Part shown: piece after piece, positions 8,918 to 17,975 of the stretch
Position numbering within the stretch: the stretch's first letter is position 1
Layout of the letters: each line of letters opens with the position of its first letter
The notes under the pieces: model-generated
Told to the model about the DNA's origin: nothing
Database searches by the model: none
What the model saw: only the letters and a program-made list of their open reading frames with translations
Program-made: the position numbers and the translations under genes
Source of the DNA: an uncultured Lysobacter sp.
Lineage (GTDB): Bacteria > Pseudomonadota > Gammaproteobacteria > Xanthomonadales > Xanthomonadaceae
Assembly (NCBI GenBank): GCA_946480055.1
Contig: CAMLID010000006.1
Location: forward strand, 1-64,000
Reading direction: 5' to 3'
DNA: 64,000 bases

Positions 8918-9274
8918 ATGAGCCGCTGCACCTTCCCCGCGCTGCCGATCCCGCTATCGCTGCCACCGTTGCCGCCGCTGCCGCTGCCGCCGGCGTTGCC
9001 CGCCATGCCCGATTTGCCGCAACTGCCGTCCTTGCCGGGACTGACGCTGCCGACTTTGCCGATCGCGATCAACCTGCCGCCGCTGCCGCCAATTCCGCTG
9101 CCGCCGCCGCTACCTTCGATGCCGCCGATGCCGGAACTTCCCGCGCTACCTGGACTGACGCTGCCAACGTTGCCGGTCGCGATCACCTTGCCGCCGCTGC
9201 CGCCGATTCCGCTGCCGCCACCGCTGCCGGCCTTACCAGCTCTGCCCACCCTGCCCCCCTGCCCGCTGGACTGA
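8918..9274 (+). CDS. Leu-Pro repeat protein in the spike-tip position
   Basis: This is a 118-aa protein of almost nothing but Leu, Pro, Ile, Ala and a few Met/Thr. It starts MSRCTFPALPIPLS and ends in PTLPPCPLD, so single Cys residues lie near both ends. Inside are two copies of a 38-residue unit (period 114 bp, centred near residues 42 and 80) containing LPGLTLPTLP and LPPLPPIPLPPPLP. There is no signal peptide and almost no charge. The gene follows the gpV spike gene, where PVC/Afp loci have the PAAR tip protein (Pvc10), so a spike-tip or tube-plug role is a reasonable inference. A PAAR fold is not recognisable. Gene status is supported by an upstream GAGGAG, tight operon packing and a frame free of stops. 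Confidence 0.55.
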   Translation: MSRCTFPALPIPLSLPPLPPLPLPPALPAMPDLPQLPSLPGLTLPTLPIAINLPPLPPIPLPPPLPSMPPMPELPALPGLTLPTLPVAITLPPLPPIPLPPPLPALPALPTLPPCPLD

Positions 9275-9278
9275 CGCC

Positions 9279-9524
9279 ATGGCCCTGAACCGCAACGCGA
9301 TGGAATCGAGCTTGGCGACCACCCTGCGCACCAACTTCAAGAAGGGCGTGGACGAGGAGTGGGACAAAAACCGGGCCGCCGACGAAATGGCCAAGGCCAT
9401 CGCCGATGTGGTCCACGCCTACGTCAGCGGCGCGCGCGTGACCGGTGTGCAGTCGCAAGTACGTGATAACGGCAACGTGCCGATAGGAACCGCCACCCAA
9501 ACCGGCGAAGTCGGACTGAGCTGA
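9279..9524 (+). CDS. Small conserved tail protein
   Basis: This is an 81-aa protein with an N-terminal helical half (ADEMAKAIADVVHAYVSGA) and a short Gly/Thr-rich tail (GTATQTGEVGLS). Small proteins with this helix plus a TGTG-like C-terminus occur in many tail loci between the spike and gp25 genes, and their role is unknown. The ATG lies 4 bp after the previous stop with only a weak ribosome site, suggesting coupled translation. A role in the baseplate or as a chaperone is inferred from position only. Confidence 0.6.
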   Translation: MALNRNAMESSLATTLRTNFKKGVDEEWDKNRAADEMAKAIADVVHAYVSGARVTGVQSQVRDNGNVPIGTATQTGEVGLS

Positions 9525-9538
9525 GGAGCACTAGCGAC

Positions 9539-9898
9539 ATGGACAACGTCATGGGTTTCGCCTTTCCCTTCTCCCTCTCCGACGGCGGCGTCCAGCGCGC
9601 CAGCGGCCAGGACAAGATCCGCCAGAACATCCGCGCGCTGCTGGCCACGCGTTTCGGCGAGCGCGTGATGCTGCGCGAGTACGGCACCCGCATCCACTCG
9701 CTGGTACACGACCCCAACGACGAGGCGATGGCCACCCTGGTCAAGCGCCAACTGCAGGAATGCCTGCTGGCCTGGGAACCGCGCGTGCTGGTCACCAACG
9801 TCACCTTCGAACGCCGCGAGGCCGAGCTGTACGTGCGCCTCGACTACACCCACACCAGCGAACCCAGCACGGATTCGCTGCTGGTCCCGTTGGCCTGA
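9539..9898 (+). CDS. Baseplate wedge protein, GPW/gp25 family
   Basis: This 119-aa protein matches the GPW/gp25 family (Pvc9/Afp9, T4 gp25). The N-terminal strand MGFAFPFSLSDGGVQ leads into the core IRQNIRALLATRFGERVMLR, followed by an EYGTRIHSLVHDP turn, which includes the Glu-rich EYG contact loop of the family. The C-terminal strands (VTNVTFERREAELYVRLDYT) complete the fold. It forms the inner baseplate wedge and starts sheath polymerisation. A GAGGAG lies upstream of the ATG. Confidence 0.9.
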   Translation: MDNVMGFAFPFSLSDGGVQRASGQDKIRQNIRALLATRFGERVMLREYGTRIHSLVHDPNDEAMATLVKRQLQECLLAWEPRVLVTNVTFERREAELYVRLDYTHTSEPSTDSLLVPLA

Positions 9899-9913
9899 GC
9901 AAGGAGCGCCGTC

Positions 9914-11518
9914 ATGGCCGTCACCGATCCGTTGCCGCCGGCGATCGATTACACCAACAAGGACTACGCGTCCTTGCGTCGCGCCATGCTCGACCTCGCG
10001 CGCCTGCGCCTGCCGGAATGGACCGACCACACCCCGTCCGACCTGGGCGTGGTACTGACCGACATGGTCGCCTACGCCAGCGACGTGATCCTGTACTACC
10101 AGGATCGCATCGCCAGCGAGTTGTTCCCGGGCACCGCGCGCGAACGCCGCAGCGTGCTGCAACTGCTGCGCCTGATCGGTTACGAACCCACGCCGCCGTT
10201 GCCGGCGCGCGCGGACCTGCTGCTCACCTTCTCGGTCCCGGTCGGCCCGGCGGTGATCGTGATCCCCAGCGGCGCGCAGTTCATCGCCAGCCAGCCCAGC
10301 GACGACCCGCCGACCTTCGAGTATCTCGGCCCGGCGCTGTCGATCGATCTGCATTCGGATCAGGTCCTGCCCGGCGCGGTCGCCGGCCAGGCTCAGTTCG
10401 TGCTGCCGGTGTCGCACAGCCGCAGCCTGCCGCCGATCCTGCTCGGTTCTTCCAGCGGCGAACCCAACCAGAGTTTCCGCCTGCCGCACAAGCCGCCGAT
10501 CCTGGAAAGTCTGGTGGTCGAGGTCGACGAAGGCGCCGGCTGGGTGCGCTGGGACCGACGCGACAACTTCCTCTACAGCACCGGCCCCGACGGCCGCACC
10601 CTGCTGTCCACCCGCGACTCGCGCGACTACATCTGCCAGTTCGACGAGAACGACGCCTGCAGCATCCTGTTCGGCGACAACGTGTTCGGGCGCATTCCGC
10701 CGCGCGGAACCAACAACGTGCGCGCGACCTGCCGGGTCGGCGGCGGCACCCGCGCCAACGTCTCGGCCAACACCATCACCCGCGCGGTGACCGCGCTGCC
10801 GAACCTGCTGACGGTGACCAACCCGGCCCCGGCCGCAGGCGGCAGCGCTTCGGAGAGCAGCGAGATCGCGGTCCGCAACGGACCTATGGTCTACCGCAGC
10901 GGCCGTCGCGCGGTCACGCCCGACGACTGCGTCGCCCTGGCCTATCACGCCGGCGGCGTGGCCAAGGCGCGCGCGCGCAGCCGCAACTGGAACCAGATCG
11001 ATCTGATCGTCGCCCCGCAAGGCGACAGCTGGCGTCCGGTGCCCGAAGCCTTGCGCACCGCACTGCTGGCTTATTTCGAGGACAAGCGCATGGCCGGCAC
11101 GCAGTTGCGCGTGCTCGACGCCAGCCCGGCGCCGGTCGCGATCGCGATGACGGTGCGCTACGACGCACGCTACCAGGCAGATCCGCTGCGCCAGCAGATC
11201 GCCGACACGGTCGCGCGCTACCTCGCCTACGACGCGGTCGATTTCGGCCAGGCGTTGTACCCCAGCGATCTGTTCGCGCTGATCGAAGCCATCCCCGGCG
11301 TGCTGTCGCTGGACATCTACCGCTTCAACCGCGCCGACCAGCCCGCCTCGACCCTGGACGACGACCTGCGCCGCTACGACCTGCCGTCGATGGCCGATCT
11401 GCCGGACTTCATCCGCAACGCCCTGTTGTCCCGCACCGCGGTCGCCAGCCGCGTCGATGTCGGTCCCTACGAGCTGCCGGTGTTGTCGCAGCTCGAACTC
11501 AGCCTGCAGATCGGTTGA
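9914..11518 (+). CDS. Baseplate J-like wedge protein
   Basis: This 534-aa protein belongs to the baseplate assembly protein J/gp6 class (Pvc11/12-like). The N-terminus IDYTNKDYASLRRAMLDLA and the following WTDHTPSDLGVVLTDMVAYA are characteristic of the family. The middle contains VLFGDNVFGRIPPRGTNNVR and AVTPDDCVALAYHAGGVAKA, again conserved in gpJ proteins. The C-terminal region has the expected alternating alpha/beta arrangement (MTVRYDARYQADPLRQQIAD). It forms the wedge ring that links hub to sheath and carries fibres. It is in operon with gp25 (15 bp gap) and the gpI-like gene (10 bp gap). Confidence 0.85.
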   Translation: MAVTDPLPPAIDYTNKDYASLRRAMLDLARLRLPEWTDHTPSDLGVVLTDMVAYASDVILYYQDRIASELFPGTARERRSVLQLLRLIGYEPTPPLPARADLLLTFSVPVGPAVIVIPSGAQFIASQPSDDPPTFEYLGPALSIDLHSDQVLPGAVAGQAQFVLPVSHSRSLPPILLGSSSGEPNQSFRLPHKPPILESLVVEVDEGAGWVRWDRRDNFLYSTGPDGRTLLSTRDSRDYICQFDENDACSILFGDNVFGRIPPRGTNNVRATCRVGGGTRANVSANTITRAVTALPNLLTVTNPAPAAGGSASESSEIAVRNGPMVYRSGRRAVTPDDCVALAYHAGGVAKARARSRNWNQIDLIVAPQGDSWRPVPEALRTALLAYFEDKRMAGTQLRVLDASPAPVAIAMTVRYDARYQADPLRQQIADTVARYLAYDAVDFGQALYPSDLFALIEAIPGVLSLDIYRFNRADQPASTLDDDLRRYDLPSMADLPDFIRNALLSRTAVASRVDVGPYELPVLSQLELSLQIG

Positions 11519-11528
11519 GGGGGCCCGA

Positions 11529-14500
11529 GTGATCATCGACCGCTTCATCGCAGACGCCGACCTGGTCGCCCGCCGCGTGCGGGTGGCCTGGACGCTGACG
11601 CCGGGTCCGGGCGAGACCCTGGCCGACGCGCCGCGCCAGACCCTGCGGCGCAAGACCCGCGACTTCGAATTCCCGCAGCCGCCGCTCGCGCCCGACCCTT
11701 ACCTGGTCTACGACAGCGCTGCGTTCCCTCCGATTCCCGGCGGCGGCATCAGTGTGATCGACCTGCCGCCGTGGGAAGAACGCGACGGCGCCGAGCGCAT
11801 CGTCCATGAAGCGATCAGCGTCGCCCAGGATGTCGGCGGCCAGCCGCTGGAACGCATGCGCCGCATCGTCGCTACGACCTACGGCGCCGATGGCCAACCG
11901 TTGCGGCGGCGGATCGAGATCGTCGACGGCGGCGACGCGCCGCTGTCGCTGACGCCGGGCGACGCCTGCTACTACCAATTGTTCAGCACGGCCTTCGATC
12001 CGGTCGAGGCGCAACGCTATCGCGCGATCGCCACACCGGCGGCGCCGCACGGCCTCAACCGCAGCATGTACGACTTGCTGCCGGCGGTGCATCGCCAGTT
12101 CGACGTCAACCTGCGTCCGGTCACGCCGGGCTCGGACGCGATTCCGGAAATGGCCGCGCGTTCGGGCCAGCTGCGGCGCCTGCTCGACGTTTACGGCGCG
12201 GCGATGGACGGCGCGCGCAGTTCGGCCGAAAACCTGTGGACCCTGCACGATGTCGACCGCGTCGACGGCCGCCGCCTGCCGCTGCTGGCCGGTTGGCTGG
12301 GCTGGCGCCTGGGCGACGCCGATGCCTTGCCGCTGGCGCGCAACGAACTCAAGGCCACCCCGCGCCTGTACGAATCGGTGGGCACGGTGACCGCGGTCGG
12401 TGCGCTGGTCACGCGCTACACCGGCTGGACCACGCGCACCGCCGAATTCGTCCAGCACCTGGCGCGCAGCAACCACGCGCCACGCTATCAACTGCACGCC
12501 AGCGTGCCGGCCGGTGCGGGCTGGCGCTCGCCGTTGGACGCAGCCGCGCTACTCGGCTTCGGCAGCGGCAACGACGAAGCCTTCGGCGTCGGTCTGGCGC
12601 CGGCGACCCTGGTCGGCAACATCGCCGGGCCGTACGCGATCTTCGCCGGCGCCGAACTCAGCATCGCCGTCGACGGCGGCGCCGCATTCCGTGTGCGCCT
12701 GGGCTCGTCGTCGTTCGCCAATCCGGCGGCGGCCACCGCGGCCGAAGTCGCGGCCGCGATCGCGGTGGTCGCCAACGACATCGTCGCCGACGCGGTCGGT
12801 GGCCAGGTGCGGCTGCGCACGCGCAGCGTCGGCCCGGAATCGCAAATCAGCGTGGCCGCGCGCGAAAGCGAGCCGCTGACCCTGGACGCGGCCGGCAGCG
12901 ACCGCATCACCGCCGCGGCCGACGCGCTCGGTCGCGTGCGCGTATTCGCCAGCGATGCCTTCTCCACCCCCGATCCCGACCAGCGCGAGGGCGAACGCGC
13001 ACCTTACGGCGGTCTGGTCTGCAAGACCTGGGATTCCGGCCAATGGCGCGGCGCGACCCGCCTGCTGGCGACACGGCCGGCCGACGATGCCGCGGTCGCG
13101 CATCCGGCCGCCGCCACGCTCGCCGACGGCCGCGTGTTCCTGGCCCGCATCGAAGCCGCCGAAAGCCCGAACGCGCGCGTGCGCTGGAGCCTGGGCAGCT
13201 CGCGTCCGCGTCTGCCGGCCGTGCTGCAGGGCCGTCAGTTGCCGCGCTTCCGTCTGCTCGTCGGCACCCGGCTCACGCTGCGCACCGCCGGCGGCAACGA
13301 CGTGTTCCAGGTCAACGCCATCGATTACGCCAACCCGGCGCAGGCCACGACCGCCGAAGTCGTGACCGCGATGAACGCGCAACTCAGCCAGACCGTCGCC
13401 AGCCCGGCCGGCGACGGATCGATCCGCCTGACCAGCACCGCGCTCGGTCCGACTGCGCGCCTGTCGGTGGATCTGGCGCTGTCGAGCACTGCGCGTGCGC
13501 TCGGCTTCGTCCATGCCACCGCACCGAGCTTCGGCAGTTGGGACGACACCCTGGATCTCACCGCGGCGCAGACCATTCCCGCGCTCACGCCGGGCCGTCC
13601 GACCGAACTTAGCGCGCTCGCCTCCGGCAATGGCGCGCTGCTCGCGTGGAGCGAGCACGAGGACGGCCGCTGGCGCCTGCGCGCGAGCGCCTGGCTGGGC
13701 GCCGTGGACGCGATCGCGACCGCCGCCGGTCTGGCGCTGCGCGGCGAGAACGGCGCGATCAATGTGCTCGATTCGGCCGACGGCCTGCCGAGCGACGACG
13801 TCCGCCACGCGCACGTCGATGCGCTGGGTGCGCTCTGGGTCGCCACCGACGCCGGCGTCGCGCGTCGCCGCGGCGATCTGACCTGGCAGAGTTTCGACAT
13901 CGGCGACGGCCTGTCCAGCGACGACTGCCGCCAGCTGCTGCAACACACCGACGCCGGCGTCTGGGTCGCCACCGCGGCCGGCCTGTCGCGGATCGCGGCC
14001 AACGGCAGCATCGCCGTGTTCGACAGCGGCGACGGTCTCGCCGACAACGACGTGCGCGCGTTGGCGCTGGCTGCCGATGGCGCGCTGTGGGTCGCGACCG
14101 CGGGCGGGCTCAGCCGTCTCGACCGCGACGGCAGCTTCGCCAATACGCTCGCGCCGACCCTGCCCAGCGACGACGTGCGCGATGTCGCCTTGGCCGCCGA
14201 CGGCCGCATCTGGGTCGCCACCGCCGCCGGCATCGCCGAACGCAGCGCGGGCGGCACTTGGTCGACCGTGACGTCGCCGTTGGCGATCGGCAATGATGTG
14301 CGCGGCCTCGCCTATGCCGACAACGCGCTGTGGATCGCCGCCGCCAGCGGCGTCTGGCGCCGCGCCGGCGACGGCAGCTGGCGCGGCTGGACCCTCGCCG
14401 ACGGCCTGCCCAGCGTCGACGCGCGCCGTGTCGGCGTCGATGGCGCTGGCCATGCCTGGGTCGCCACCGCCGCCGGCGCTGCACGCATCGACCGCAACGA

Positions 14501-15614
14501 CGCGGTCGTCGCGGTGCGCGCGGCGCAAGGCCTGCCCAGCGACGATGTCAGCGCCTGGTCGTCGCCGTGGTCGGGCGCGATCGCGATCAGCGACGGCGGC
14601 GCCGCCAGCGGCGATCGCGGCGACCGCGATCCCTGCCTGCTGCGCGAAGCCGGCGGCAGCATCCTGCTGCTGTGGTCGCGCTGGCTGGCCGGCGCGGCCG
14701 GCGAAGACCGGCGTGCCCTGCGCGCGCGTCGTTACGATCCGGTCGCATTGAGCTGGGGCGCGACGGTGAACGTCACCACCGCACCCGCGCCGGGAGCGGC
14801 CGATGTGCAGCCGTCCGCACTGGCCCTGGGCGGCGGCGGCGCCCGTGTGTTCTTCAGCAGCGACCGCAACGGCGGCCGCGGTTTATGGGAAGTGTCCTTG
14901 AACGCGGCCCTGGTCGCGGCGGCACCGATCGAACTGCCCTGGAACGAAACCGCGCGCATCGCTCCGTTGCCGCTGATCCTGCCCGTCGCCGGGCTCACCC
15001 TGCTGCATCGTTGCGATGCCTCGCTCGCGCTCGACCAACTCGCGCCGATCCTCGCCGGCGCTGCGGCGACCGCCGCGCCCACGCGCGTCCCCGAGGCCGC
15101 GACCCTACGCAGGCACTGCAACACGATCACGCCGCGCATGGCCGAGACCGCGCGCAACAGCCGCCATCACCAATGGGGCGATCTGCTCGCCTACACCCCG
15201 CACCGGCCGCTGGGCGGCGACGACGAACCGCCGTTGTCGCCGAACGAGTTCTTCACCCGCGGCACGCTCGGCCTCTACGTCACCCGCGGCCGTTTCGGCC
15301 AGGCCCTGACCGCGACCAACGCCGCGCGCCTGAAACAACTGCTGGCGGAGTTCCTGCCGATCAACATGCGCGCGGTGATCGTGCTGTCGCCGTCGCTGAC
15401 CACCGAGGTGCTGTACGCGCCGGGTGCGGATCTCAGCGATTCCTATCTGGACGATTACCCCTTCGTCGAAAACTTCCTCGACCTGGCCGACTCCAGCGCC
15501 GCCGCCTTGCCGGACTGGGTGGTACTGCTCAGCAACCAGGTCGCCGGCGTCAGCGCCGATCCGACCAACTTGAACACGCTGCGCCGACGCACTTATTTCC
15601 CGCCGCCGATCTGA
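11529..15614 (+). CDS. gpI-like baseplate protein fused to a beta-propeller
   Basis: This is a 1361-aa protein. I start it at the GTG at 11529, just after GAGGGGG, because the open frame further left overlaps the previous gene. Residues about 175-317 resemble tail protein I (SMYDLLPAVHRQFDV, then RLLDVYGAAMD, then LLAGWLGWRLGDADALPLAR). Residues about 330-660 contain two copies of a module with FRVRLGSSSFANPAAATAAE or DVFQVNAIDYANPAQATTAE. Residues about 734-1010 carry seven repeats of about 41 residues, each with a DGLPSDDVR-like start and WVATAAGL, the pattern of Reg_prop propeller blades normally found in periplasmic sensor domains. The C-terminus (LLAEFLPINMRAVIVL) looks like the end of gpI again, so the modules appear inserted into gpI. 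Confidence 0.75.
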   Translation: MIIDRFIADADLVARRVRVAWTLTPGPGETLADAPRQTLRRKTRDFEFPQPPLAPDPYLVYDSAAFPPIPGGGISVIDLPPWEERDGAERIVHEAISVAQDVGGQPLERMRRIVATTYGADGQPLRRRIEIVDGGDAPLSLTPGDACYYQLFSTAFDPVEAQRYRAIATPAAPHGLNRSMYDLLPAVHRQFDVNLRPVTPGSDAIPEMAARSGQLRRLLDVYGAAMDGARSSAENLWTLHDVDRVDGRRLPLLAGWLGWRLGDADALPLARNELKATPRLYESVGTVTAVGALVTRYTGWTTRTAEFVQHLARSNHAPRYQLHASVPAGAGWRSPLDAAALLGFGSGNDEAFGVGLAPATLVGNIAGPYAIFAGAELSIAVDGGAAFRVRLGSSSFANPAAATAAEVAAAIAVVANDIVADAVGGQVRLRTRSVGPESQISVAARESEPLTLDAAGSDRITAAADALGRVRVFASDAFSTPDPDQREGERAPYGGLVCKTWDSGQWRGATRLLATRPADDAAVAHPAAATLADGRVFLARIEAAESPNARVRWSLGSSRPRLPAVLQGRQLPRFRLLVGTRLTLRTAGGNDVFQVNAIDYANPAQATTAEVVTAMNAQLSQTVASPAGDGSIRLTSTALGPTARLSVDLALSSTARALGFVHATAPSFGSWDDTLDLTAAQTIPALTPGRPTELSALASGNGALLAWSEHEDGRWRLRASAWLGAVDAIATAAGLALRGENGAINVLDSADGLPSDDVRHAHVDALGALWVATDAGVARRRGDLTWQSFDIGDGLSSDDCRQLLQHTDAGVWVATAAGLSRIAANGSIAVFDSGDGLADNDVRALALAADGALWVATAGGLSRLDRDGSFANTLAPTLPSDDVRDVALAADGRIWVATAAGIAERSAGGTWSTVTSPLAIGNDVRGLAYADNALWIAAASGVWRRAGDGSWRGWTLADGLPSVDARRVGVDGAGHAWVATAAGAARIDRNDAVVAVRAAQGLPSDDVSAWSSPWSGAIAISDGGAASGDRGDRDPCLLREAGGSILLLWSRWLAGAAGEDRRALRARRYDPVALSWGATVNVTTAPAPGAADVQPSALALGGGGARVFFSSDRNGGRGLWEVSLNAALVAAAPIELPWNETARIAPLPLILPVAGLTLLHRCDASLALDQLAPILAGAAATAAPTRVPEAATLRRHCNTITPRMAETARNSRHHQWGDLLAYTPHRPLGGDDEPPLSPNEFFTRGTLGLYVTRGRFGQALTATNAARLKQLLAEFLPINMRAVIVLSPSLTTEVLYAPGADLSDSYLDDYPFVENFLDLADSSAAALPDWVVLLSNQVAGVSADPTNLNTLRRRTYFPPPI

Positions 15615-15669
15615 TCGGCGCCCGCCCGCACGTCTTTCACCGAACCACGCTCATCGAAGGAATCGAACT

Positions 15670-16209
15670 ATGGACACGGACACCCGGATGCCCCTGCCGC
15701 AAGGCATGTACCGCGACGTGCTGCGCGACGCCGACGGGCGCGTGATCTGGGACCGCGGCTGGGCCAAGAACGCAATCCTCGCCGACTGCCGCCGACTGCT
15801 CGCCGCCTTCATGGGCGGCACGCCGGGCGGCACGCTCGGCATTCAGGGGTTGGCGGTCGGTGCCGGCCTCGCGGCTTGGGATCAGGTACCGCCGCCACCT
15901 CCGACAGGCAACGAAACCGGACTCACCGATCCGTCGCCGTTCGTGGTGCCTGCAGCAGCGCTGGCCTTTACCTTCATGAACGGTCCGGTGCCCTCGGCCA
16001 CGCCGACCAATCGCCTGCAAATCGTCGCCACGCTCGGGCCCAACGTACCGCCCTGGCCCAACGGCAGCCACGCCACCGGCAACCTGCGCGAGTTCGGCCT
16101 GATCGGCCAACTCGGCGGCGCGCCGATGCAGATCAATCTCGTGCGCCATCCGGTCGTCGCCAAAGACCCGGCCAGCACGCTCGAACGCACCATCTGGCTC
16201 GTGTTCTGA
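15670..16209 (+). CDS. Tail-fibre or adaptor-like protein of the CIS operon
   Basis: This 179-aa protein is preceded by AAGGA at correct spacing. Residues 8-25 (PLPQGMYRDVLRDADGRVIW) lead into a helical segment LADCRRLLAAFMGG and a beta-rich C-terminal half (NLREFGLIGQLGGAPMQINL). Its place after the gpI-like gene and before the DUF6519 gene is that of fibre or fibre-adaptor proteins. The opening resembles short proteins of phage and CIS loci that begin with a similar beta-hairpin, but I cannot name a family. No signal peptide or enzyme motif is visible. Confidence 0.55.
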   Translation: MDTDTRMPLPQGMYRDVLRDADGRVIWDRGWAKNAILADCRRLLAAFMGGTPGGTLGIQGLAVGAGLAAWDQVPPPPPTGNETGLTDPSPFVVPAAALAFTFMNGPVPSATPTNRLQIVATLGPNVPPWPNGSHATGNLREFGLIGQLGGAPMQINLVRHPVVAKDPASTLERTIWLVF

Positions 16210-16234
16210 CACGACCACACGACGGGGACACGCC

Positions 16235-17959
16235 ATGGCCATCATCTCACCCAACACTTTCGATCCGATCCGCCGCTACGTCAGCGTGCGCCTGGCCCAG
16301 GGCGTGCCCCTGGCCGACGCCGACTGGAACGAAGGCGACGACATGCGCCGCTACGAGCTGCGCGCCTTCCTGCGCTGGTTCGTCGGCGACGGCGTGCCGG
16401 TCGGCAACGACGGTTTCCGCATCGCCGCAATCAACTCCGCGACGAGTTTCACCATCGTCGCCGGCGGCGGTCCGCAGCCCCTGCAGGCCGGTCGCATGCT
16501 GGTCGACGGACTGGAAGCCTTCATCACCGCCGACATCGGCTTCAGCGCGCAAGCGCTGCATGCCGGCCAGGCCGGCGCCGCAGCGCTGGCCGCGAGCTGG
16601 GGCGTGCCGGTGATCGCCGCCTTGCCGGCGCCGCCGGTCGCACCGGCCACGCGCACGCTCACCGTCTACCTCGACGTCTGGGAACGCCTGGTCACTCTGG
16701 CCGAAGATCCGGCGCTGGTACTGCCGGGCTTGGGCACCGAAACCTGCTCGCGCCTGCGCCGCGAGTGGGCCGTGCGCGTGCGCACCGGCGCGGCGCCGCC
16801 GGTCAACGGCGATCCAGATTTCATCGCCGGCCACAGCTACGCCGCGCTGGCGACGATCACCCAGACCTCGGCCGGCATCATCGACGCTCCGGCCGTGGTC
16901 GACCGTCGCCGTCGCGGCATCTCGTTGCCCTCGCAGATGGACTTCAACCAGGTGCTGTCGGACACCTTCGGCGGCGGCTACGCGGTCAACGGCAGCGGCG
17001 TACCGCAGCTGCCCTATCCGATGCGCGACGTCATCAACGCGATGCTGCGCGAACGCCCGGCCGCAGTCGGCCCAACCACCGTGCTCAACGCCGGCCCCTA
17101 CAACACACCCGCGGCGGTGATCGATTCCGGCGGCGTGCCCTGGGTGTTCTGGGTGCGCGTAAGCGGACCCAACCGATTTCTGTCCTTCAGCCGCCGCATC
17201 GCCGGCGTTTGGACCGCACCGGCAGACGCGTTCCAGTTCACCGGCGTACTCAGCGTCAGCAGCCTAGCCGCCGCGGCCCAGTCCAACGGCACGATCCGAG
17301 TGTTCTATTCCGCGTTGTCGGGCACCAACCGCATCTTCAGCCGTGCCTTCACCGGCGCATGGGGCGCGGAGGAATTGGTGGACTCGGTGGACCAGAACGA
17401 ACGTGTGAGCGCGATCACCGACCCGGCCGGCACCATCATCGTCGTCTGGCAGCGCAACACCGGCGGTGTGTTCACCGCCCAGTCCGTGCGCTATCCCCTG
17501 GTCGGCGCGCCCAGCGCGGTCACCAACGCCGGCACCATGACCACCCCGGGCGACCACGCCATCGTCGTCGATCCCACCGGCGCGCCGCAGCTGGTGTACG
17601 TGCAAGACCCAGCCGCGCCGAACTGGCGCGTATTCACCAAGCGCTACATCGCCAACGTCTGGGAAGCCAACTTCACCGACACCACCCTGACCATCCCGGT
17701 CACCACCTTCATCGACCTGGCCGCGGGCTACACCGCCGACGGCTCGCTGTGGCTGTTCTATTCCACCGTGAGCGCGCCTGGCTTCAGCACTCTGCGAGCG
17801 CGTCGGCTCGTGTTGGGCGTGACCGAAACCCGCGAACTTCTGCCGCCGCAACAGACCGCGCGCTTCCCCAGTCTCGCAGTCGACGCCGCCGGCAATGCCG
17901 GCCTCTACATCCAGAACGGCGCCCTGCTCCAGCAGGTCAGCCTGGTCCAGCAAATCTGA
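16235..17959 (+). CDS. DUF6519-type protein with C-terminal beta-propeller
   Basis: This is a 574-aa protein. Residues 1-60 (NTFDPIRRYVSVRLAQGVPL, then ADADWNEGDDMRRYELRAF) match the DUF6519 signature found in phage-tail-like loci: a fixed FDP, an LxQG turn, then D-A-D-W-N-E. Residues about 100-250 continue the adaptor part. From about 285 to the end there are roughly six repeats of 45-50 residues with strands such as PWVFWVRVSGP, IRVFYSALSG, IIVVWQRNTGG and LWLFYSTVS. These are typical blades of a sialidase-like or lectin-like beta-propeller. It is probably a particle surface protein for target binding. It is the last particle-type gene before the VWA protein. Confidence 0.65.
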   Translation: MAIISPNTFDPIRRYVSVRLAQGVPLADADWNEGDDMRRYELRAFLRWFVGDGVPVGNDGFRIAAINSATSFTIVAGGGPQPLQAGRMLVDGLEAFITADIGFSAQALHAGQAGAAALAASWGVPVIAALPAPPVAPATRTLTVYLDVWERLVTLAEDPALVLPGLGTETCSRLRREWAVRVRTGAAPPVNGDPDFIAGHSYAALATITQTSAGIIDAPAVVDRRRRGISLPSQMDFNQVLSDTFGGGYAVNGSGVPQLPYPMRDVINAMLRERPAAVGPTTVLNAGPYNTPAAVIDSGGVPWVFWVRVSGPNRFLSFSRRIAGVWTAPADAFQFTGVLSVSSLAAAAQSNGTIRVFYSALSGTNRIFSRAFTGAWGAEELVDSVDQNERVSAITDPAGTIIVVWQRNTGGVFTAQSVRYPLVGAPSAVTNAGTMTTPGDHAIVVDPTGAPQLVYVQDPAAPNWRVFTKRYIANVWEANFTDTTLTIPVTTFIDLAAGYTADGSLWLFYSTVSAPGFSTLRARRLVLGVTETRELLPPQQTARFPSLAVDAAGNAGLYIQNGALLQQVSLVQQI

Positions 17960-17975
17960 GCGAAAGGAGCTCCTC

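Noticed and set aside
12549..14528. A 659-codon open frame on the minus strand
   Set aside because: It is a shadow of the gpI/propeller gene in high-GC DNA and has no motif or ribosome site.
1..17959. The left operon as an intact prophage
   Set aside because: No capsid, portal, terminase, integrase or lysis genes are present in the window; the parts fit a tail-only injection system.
17895..17975. Upstream extension of the VWA gene
   Set aside because: The ATG at 17976 has AAAGGAGC upstream and starts the signal peptide; the extension overlaps the previous gene and is not signal-like.
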